A DNA stretch of 64,000 bases from Granulicella aggregans (lineage in GTDB: Bacteria > Acidobacteriota > Terriglobia > Terriglobales > Acidobacteriaceae), in the NCBI RefSeq assembly GCF_025685565.1, contig NZ_JAGSYE010000003.1:372001-436000 (forward strand). Reading direction: 5' to 3'. Numbering within the stretch: position 1 is the first letter of the stretch; every line of letters starts with the position of its first letter. Below, one piece after another: positions 61,901 to 64,000 of this stretch. The notes under the pieces are model-generated. The model was given only the letters and a program-made list of their open reading frames with translations, did no database searches and was not told the DNA's origin. A program made the position numbers and the translations under genes.

Positions 61901-62239
61901 GTTCCGTTCAAAGTTCGCCAGGGCGGCAAGAGCAACTGGCTCAACAACTACTTCAACCAGGCGGCGTTCACGAACAATGCGTACGGAACTGCAGGAAACT
62001 CGAAGAAGTTTCAGATCCAGGAAGCTCCAATCGGGACTGCGGACATCGCAGTCATAAAGAACTGGACCGCCTACGAACGTTACAAGCTGCAGTTCCGCGC
62101 AGAAGCGTTCAACGCCCTGAATCACCCAAGCTTCGGCCAGCCGGATTCAAACCCCGGCGACTCGAACTTTGGGCAGATCACCGGAATTGGCGCAGTACAA
62201 CCACGCGTCATGCAAGGGGGTTTGAAGTTTTCATTTTGA
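58919..62239 (+). CDS. Oar-like TonB-dependent receptor with carboxypeptidase-regulatory domain
   Basis: The 1106-residue outer-membrane protein has a signal peptide (about 1-21, ending ARAQS), a carboxypeptidase-regulatory beta domain (about 26-108, SANLTGKIVDSTGAVVPHAKVEAKNTGT...GVYTISTLPPGQYTLTAAAPGF), a plug (VIGEDAVRDLPLNGRDPSSLVNLSVGV) and a large barrel ending GGLKFSF with the terminal aromatic residue. Such receptors import large glycans and other substrates in Acidobacteriota; no SusD partner is present. The ATG has AAAGGAGTCC upstream. It follows the acetyltransferase by 91 bases and is likely the uptake gate for the glycan handled by the upstream enzymes. Confidence 0.92.
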   Translation: MKKLLQHLTLLAAVLGLGSIARAQSTSANLTGKIVDSTGAVVPHAKVEAKNTGTNLTKSAETDGSGVYTISTLPPGQYTLTAAAPGFTTRVQTGIVLTVAQSATLDISLQTGATQDTVTVEGGAELINTTTAEISQVIGEDAVRDLPLNGRDPSSLVNLSVGVTNELISQASTLPGSNSFPLESGASAGGQRQGSTWYLLDGVANMDTFALLAAPFPNADATQEFRVISNNFDARYGFAPSAVVSIQTKSGTNQFHGGGFEFIRNKAVNASNWFSGAVDGLHRNQFGGYIGGPIIRDKLFFFSNYQGTRSSYQANTNITYTPTAAMLAGDFSAVPASDLQGPLTSAFHTVNGKPNQVDTSLFSPGALAIAKSLPLGQDPATGKTNFASPAQKLTYNENTSRLDYTINPNQRVFLRAFTYLYNQPGATVPGDILAGVNGQGGTYLNLVAGHTWTVTPTLVNSATLSWAEIDFHTGTVEKDTSGAPICLSRFINVNDPAGQCYIGGLSAFDGNVLYGGGLGFNAFTGNPNDTRRRYWWFTDTVTKTIGKHTLTAGADIMHRYGFEFYGGSVNANAGFNGQYTGFPLSDFLLGYLNSLGQGAGEQGSESGYMIGLYGQDQFKVRPNITVTAGLRWDPNFPLQVASGRGAAFVPGQQSTRYPNAPVGLVFPGDKGINNGLMPTTYGYFEPRIGVAWQIHPSTVVRSGFGMFTTPLEDAFYNHVWDTAPFAPAYNLNGSGSTPLSFDNPWSSFAGTGGTSPFPPFASPSQLPASNSTFITPLAVPAVFSSNFKLGITQSWNLSLEQSFGSQFVLHMAYVGAESFHQATTVDQNPGGFVCPTGVAVNPANCNDVRANGNFAQIIQVQPAATSSYHALQLGFEKRFSHGLQFQSNLTWSHDTDVGGSGDPSFESSVSDPHNVGHDQGPSSLNYPLVSVSNLIYRFPTLEHKNALLKNTLGGWEVSGLYTAQSGPPFTINGGAGNNNSGFLVGQDRADQVAGVPFKVRQGGKSNWLNNYFNQAAFTNNAYGTAGNSKKFQIQEAPIGTADIAVIKNWTAYERYKLQFRAEAFNALNHPSFGQPDSNPGDSNFGQITGIGAVQPRVMQGGLKFSF

Positions 62240-62281
62240 TCTGCATGGATCTTCTGTCCATTGAGCGGAATGCCGGGCCTC

Positions 62282-62317
62282 TTCGGTACCAGTTAGGACG
62301 ATAAAACTGGTACCGAA
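62282..62317 (+). terminator. Perfect 13-bp hairpin after the receptor gene
   Basis: TTCGGTACCAGTT (62282-62294) pairs exactly with AACTGGTACCGAA (62305-62317) around a 10-base loop, 43 bases after the receptor stop. There is no T tract, so it may act as a Rho-independent-like stall, an mRNA-stabilising stem or a protein site. I list it as terminator because of its place. Confidence 0.45.
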
Positions 62318-62422
62318 AGTAGCCGGGCAATGAAAACAGGACTATCTTTCGAGGGGTTCAAGTCCGTGCCAACGACCAATGGGAACAATTCAGCCGTGCA
62401 AATGAGCATAGAGAGCGTTGCA

Positions 62423-62578
62423 TGGCACGAGGGAAGAAGCATGGTCCCGAGCAGGTGGTGAACCTGTTACGTCAGATTGAAGTGTCTGTGGCGAACGGGA
62501 AGACGACGTCGCTGGCGTGTAAGGATGCCGGGATCACGGACCAGACGTACTACCGTTGGCGCAAGAATGCGGCGTGCT
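62423..62578 (+). pseudogene. Truncated second copy of IS3 orfA
   Basis: The frame reads MARGKKHGPEQVVNLLRQIEVSVANG, then KTTSLACKDAGITDQTYYRWRK and stops after NAAC. It is nearly identical to the first 48 residues of the intact OrfA at 23211 (changes S to G, I to V and E to D). The coiled coil, OrfB and the right end are gone. It is a relic of a related insertion behind the glycan locus. Confidence 0.8.
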
Positions 62579-62677
62579 GAAGTAATCCAGCCGCAAAAGT
62601 GACAACGACCCTTGAAGTGCCGGGCTGAGAACAAGAGTCTGGCGGTCGAGGCCTTGGTCTCCTGCGAGGATCACATC

Positions 62678-64000
62678 TCACGGACTGACGATCGGGCAGG
62701 CTACTTCTCCGTCCTGGCACTTTGACGTTAGCACTGCCGTCACGCTGTGCGAGAGCTGTCCCGAGGTTGCGGTCACATGGATGGTCCACACCTGCGTTCT
62801 CCAGCCCGATCCACATCCTCCAAGTGCGAGCAGACCGGCGAACAACAGGACCGCCAGCAAGCCGCCGCCGACGCGTCTCACGCGCCTGCGAATACCCGAG
62901 CACAACGGAAGCAAAAGCACGCCCGCGAGCAGCGACGCCGCCAGCGTGGTTCCCCCGCTGACTCCGCCGCGCAGGCTGGCCCACGGACCTGAAGGATAAT
63001 TTGGTGTCTGAATGACCAGCGTCGCCGGTGTTGTTCCGCTCACTCCAGCCGCGATTGAGGCTGGAGTAAGTGTGACCTGCGATCCGTCGGGCGTGCCGGT
63101 GACCGCGAGGTCGACGGTGGATGCCATTCCCGACGGATTCGTCTCCGAGACCGACAGCATGAAGGTCGCAGTACCGCCATGGAAGATGGTCAGATTCGGA
63201 TTGGTTAGAGTGAGCCCGAAGTCCTCGACCGTGACGGCGGCGGGCGGACTCGCAGCAGCGGCGTAAAGTGTGTTGCCGCCGTAGCTGGCCGTAATCGAGT
63301 GGGTGCCAAGGCTCAGCGTACTCACCACAAAGGTTGCGGTTTGATTGGAGAGCGGGGCGGTGCCGATCAGCACCGTACCGTCGAAAAACGAAACCGTACC
63401 TGTGGGTGCCGGTCCGATGAATGAGATGGTCGCCGTGATGGTGACGGGATTGTTGAGGAATACCAGGTTCGGTGTCGCAACAACGTTCACGACCACCGGC
63501 GAAACGATGAGCACGGTCTGCGTCACGGTCGGGGCCGCGGCGTACTGTGCGTTCCCCGCCTGGTTCGCGGCCACAACCACCGTGCCTGTGCCGGTAAAGG
63601 TCAGCAGGGTTCCGTTTACCGCTGCCGGCCCAGAGACCACGCTGAAGCTGACGGGCAATCCGGACGAGGCTGTGGCTGCCAGGGTTACGGTTGGCGCGCC
63701 TGCGGCGATGGGCGAAGCAAGCGGCGCGAACGTAATCGTCTGCAGCTCCTTGGCAACATTGAAGGTCGCCGTGGAGGTTCCGGCGGCATAGATGCCGCTG
63801 GCCGCCTGCGACGCCTGTAACACGACGGCACCCGCGCCGGTCAGCGTTACGGTCGAACCGGCAATAGTAGCCGGGCCGCTCAACACCGAGTAGGTAATCG
63901 CTCCGGGCGAGTTCGAGACAGCCGCAACGGTGAAGGGAGGATTGCCCAACGTCTGGTTCGCTACGCTGAAAGTGATGGTTGGGGCAGTAAGGTCGAGTGC
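62678..64000 (-). CDS. Ig-like repeat surface protein with hydrophobic-hairpin tail (N-terminus outside window)
   Basis: The frame is open to the window end, so about 440 C-terminal residues are visible. Repeated bacterial Ig-like domains appear ([57 protein letters not shown], then the Big_3-type [24 protein letters not shown]...[15 protein letters not shown]). After [11 protein letters not shown]-like strands comes a pair of hydrophobic segments around [11 protein letters not shown], a GGCGSG sequence, a last strand ([21 protein letters not shown]) and a short Cys-containing end. This is the same tail type as in the two proteins at 6-13.6 kb. Adhesion or cell-surface structure is likely; the N-terminal domain is unknown. 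Confidence 0.8.
   Translation of the reverse strand, partial: ALDLTAPTITFSVANQTLGNPPFTVAAVSNSPGAITYSVLSGPATIAGSTVTLTGAGAVVLQASQAASGIYAAGTSTATFNVAKELQTITFAPLASPIAAGAPTVTLAATASSGLPVSFSVVSGPAAVNGTLLTFTGTGTVVVAANQAGNAQYAAAPTVTQTVLIVSPVVVNVVATPNLVFLNNPVTITATISFIGPAPTGTVSFFDGTVLIGTAPLSNQTATFVVSTLSLGTHSITASYGGNTLYAAAASPPAAVTVEDFGLTLTNPNLTIFHGGTATFMLSVSETNPSGMASTVDLAVTGTPDGSQVTLTPASIAAGVSGTTPATLVIQTPNYPSGPWASLRGGVSGGTTLAASLLAGVLLLPLCSGIRRRVRRVGGGLLAVLLFAGLLALGGCGSGWRTQVWTIHVTATSGQLSHSVTAVLTSKCQDGEVACPIVSP

Overview
The window looks like chromosome from a member of the Acidobacteriota, probably of the Terriglobia (Granulicella/Terriglobus/Edaphobacter type). The reasons are gene content: a VWFA protein of the acidobacterial type (18.1-19.1 kb), a very large Oar-like TonB receptor with an N-terminal carboxypeptidase-regulatory domain (58.9-62.2 kb), secreted pro-kumamolisin and FG-GAP proteins with Ig-like tails (6.3-13.6 kb), winged-helix/TPR membrane regulators and an ECF sigma factor fragment of the type common in this phylum. 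No rRNA, complete tRNA or CRISPR array was seen.

Layout. 0-4.7 kb: end of a TPR protein, a truncated ECF sigma factor, then three overlapping or closely spaced TadG/TadE-type genes. 4.77-6.06 kb: a complete IS5-group element with inverted ends and a CTAG target duplication. 6.3-13.6 kb, minus strand: secreted S53 peptidase behind a secreted FG-GAP protein, both ending in the same odd tail (basic hydrophobic hairpin plus GCGGS-like sequence). 14-16 kb: winged-helix/TM/TPR regulator. 16.1-17.5 kb: Tn3-transposase remnant and an IS110 element. 18-22.2 kb: VWFA protein, an unknown protein, a methyl-accepting chemotaxis protein and an outer-membrane MetA-type protein. 22.5-29.4 kb: a mosaic of mobile-element debris (IstB/IS91 chimera, intact IS3 element, IS1182-type element) and truncated accessory genes (TIR-domain protein, DUF3800 protein, RHS tip with an unrecognised C-terminal domain and a small secreted neighbour).

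29.8-50.6 kb is the main find: the end of an integrative conjugative element. It carries an ArdC N-terminal fragment, a secreted M20 peptidase, a conserved unknown protein, a MobF relaxase, a VirD4-type coupling protein, two small ribbon-helix-helix-like proteins flanking a likely oriT, and a full trb-type secretion operon (trbC-D-E-G-I-lipoprotein-J-L-F-B), all on the minus strand, with a LysR regulator at the head. An excisionase-like gene, paired 11-bp-spaced direct repeats and the 3' end of a tRNA (best match tRNA-Cys) mark the right end at about 50.62 kb. No integrase gene is visible, so the other end lies outside the window or has been lost.

50.67-62.3 kb is chromosomal again: a frameshifted HU-like pseudogene, then a glycan-use locus with GH78 alpha-L-rhamnosidase, a membrane regulator, GH89 alpha-N-acetylglucosaminidase, an HGSNAT-like transmembrane acetyltransferase and the TonB receptor. 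The GH89/HGSNAT pair parallels two steps of animal heparan sulfate breakdown. The window closes with a truncated second copy of the IS3 orfA and the C-terminal half of another Ig-like protein that carries the hydrophobic-hairpin tail. All functional statements come from reading motifs by eye; no database search was run.
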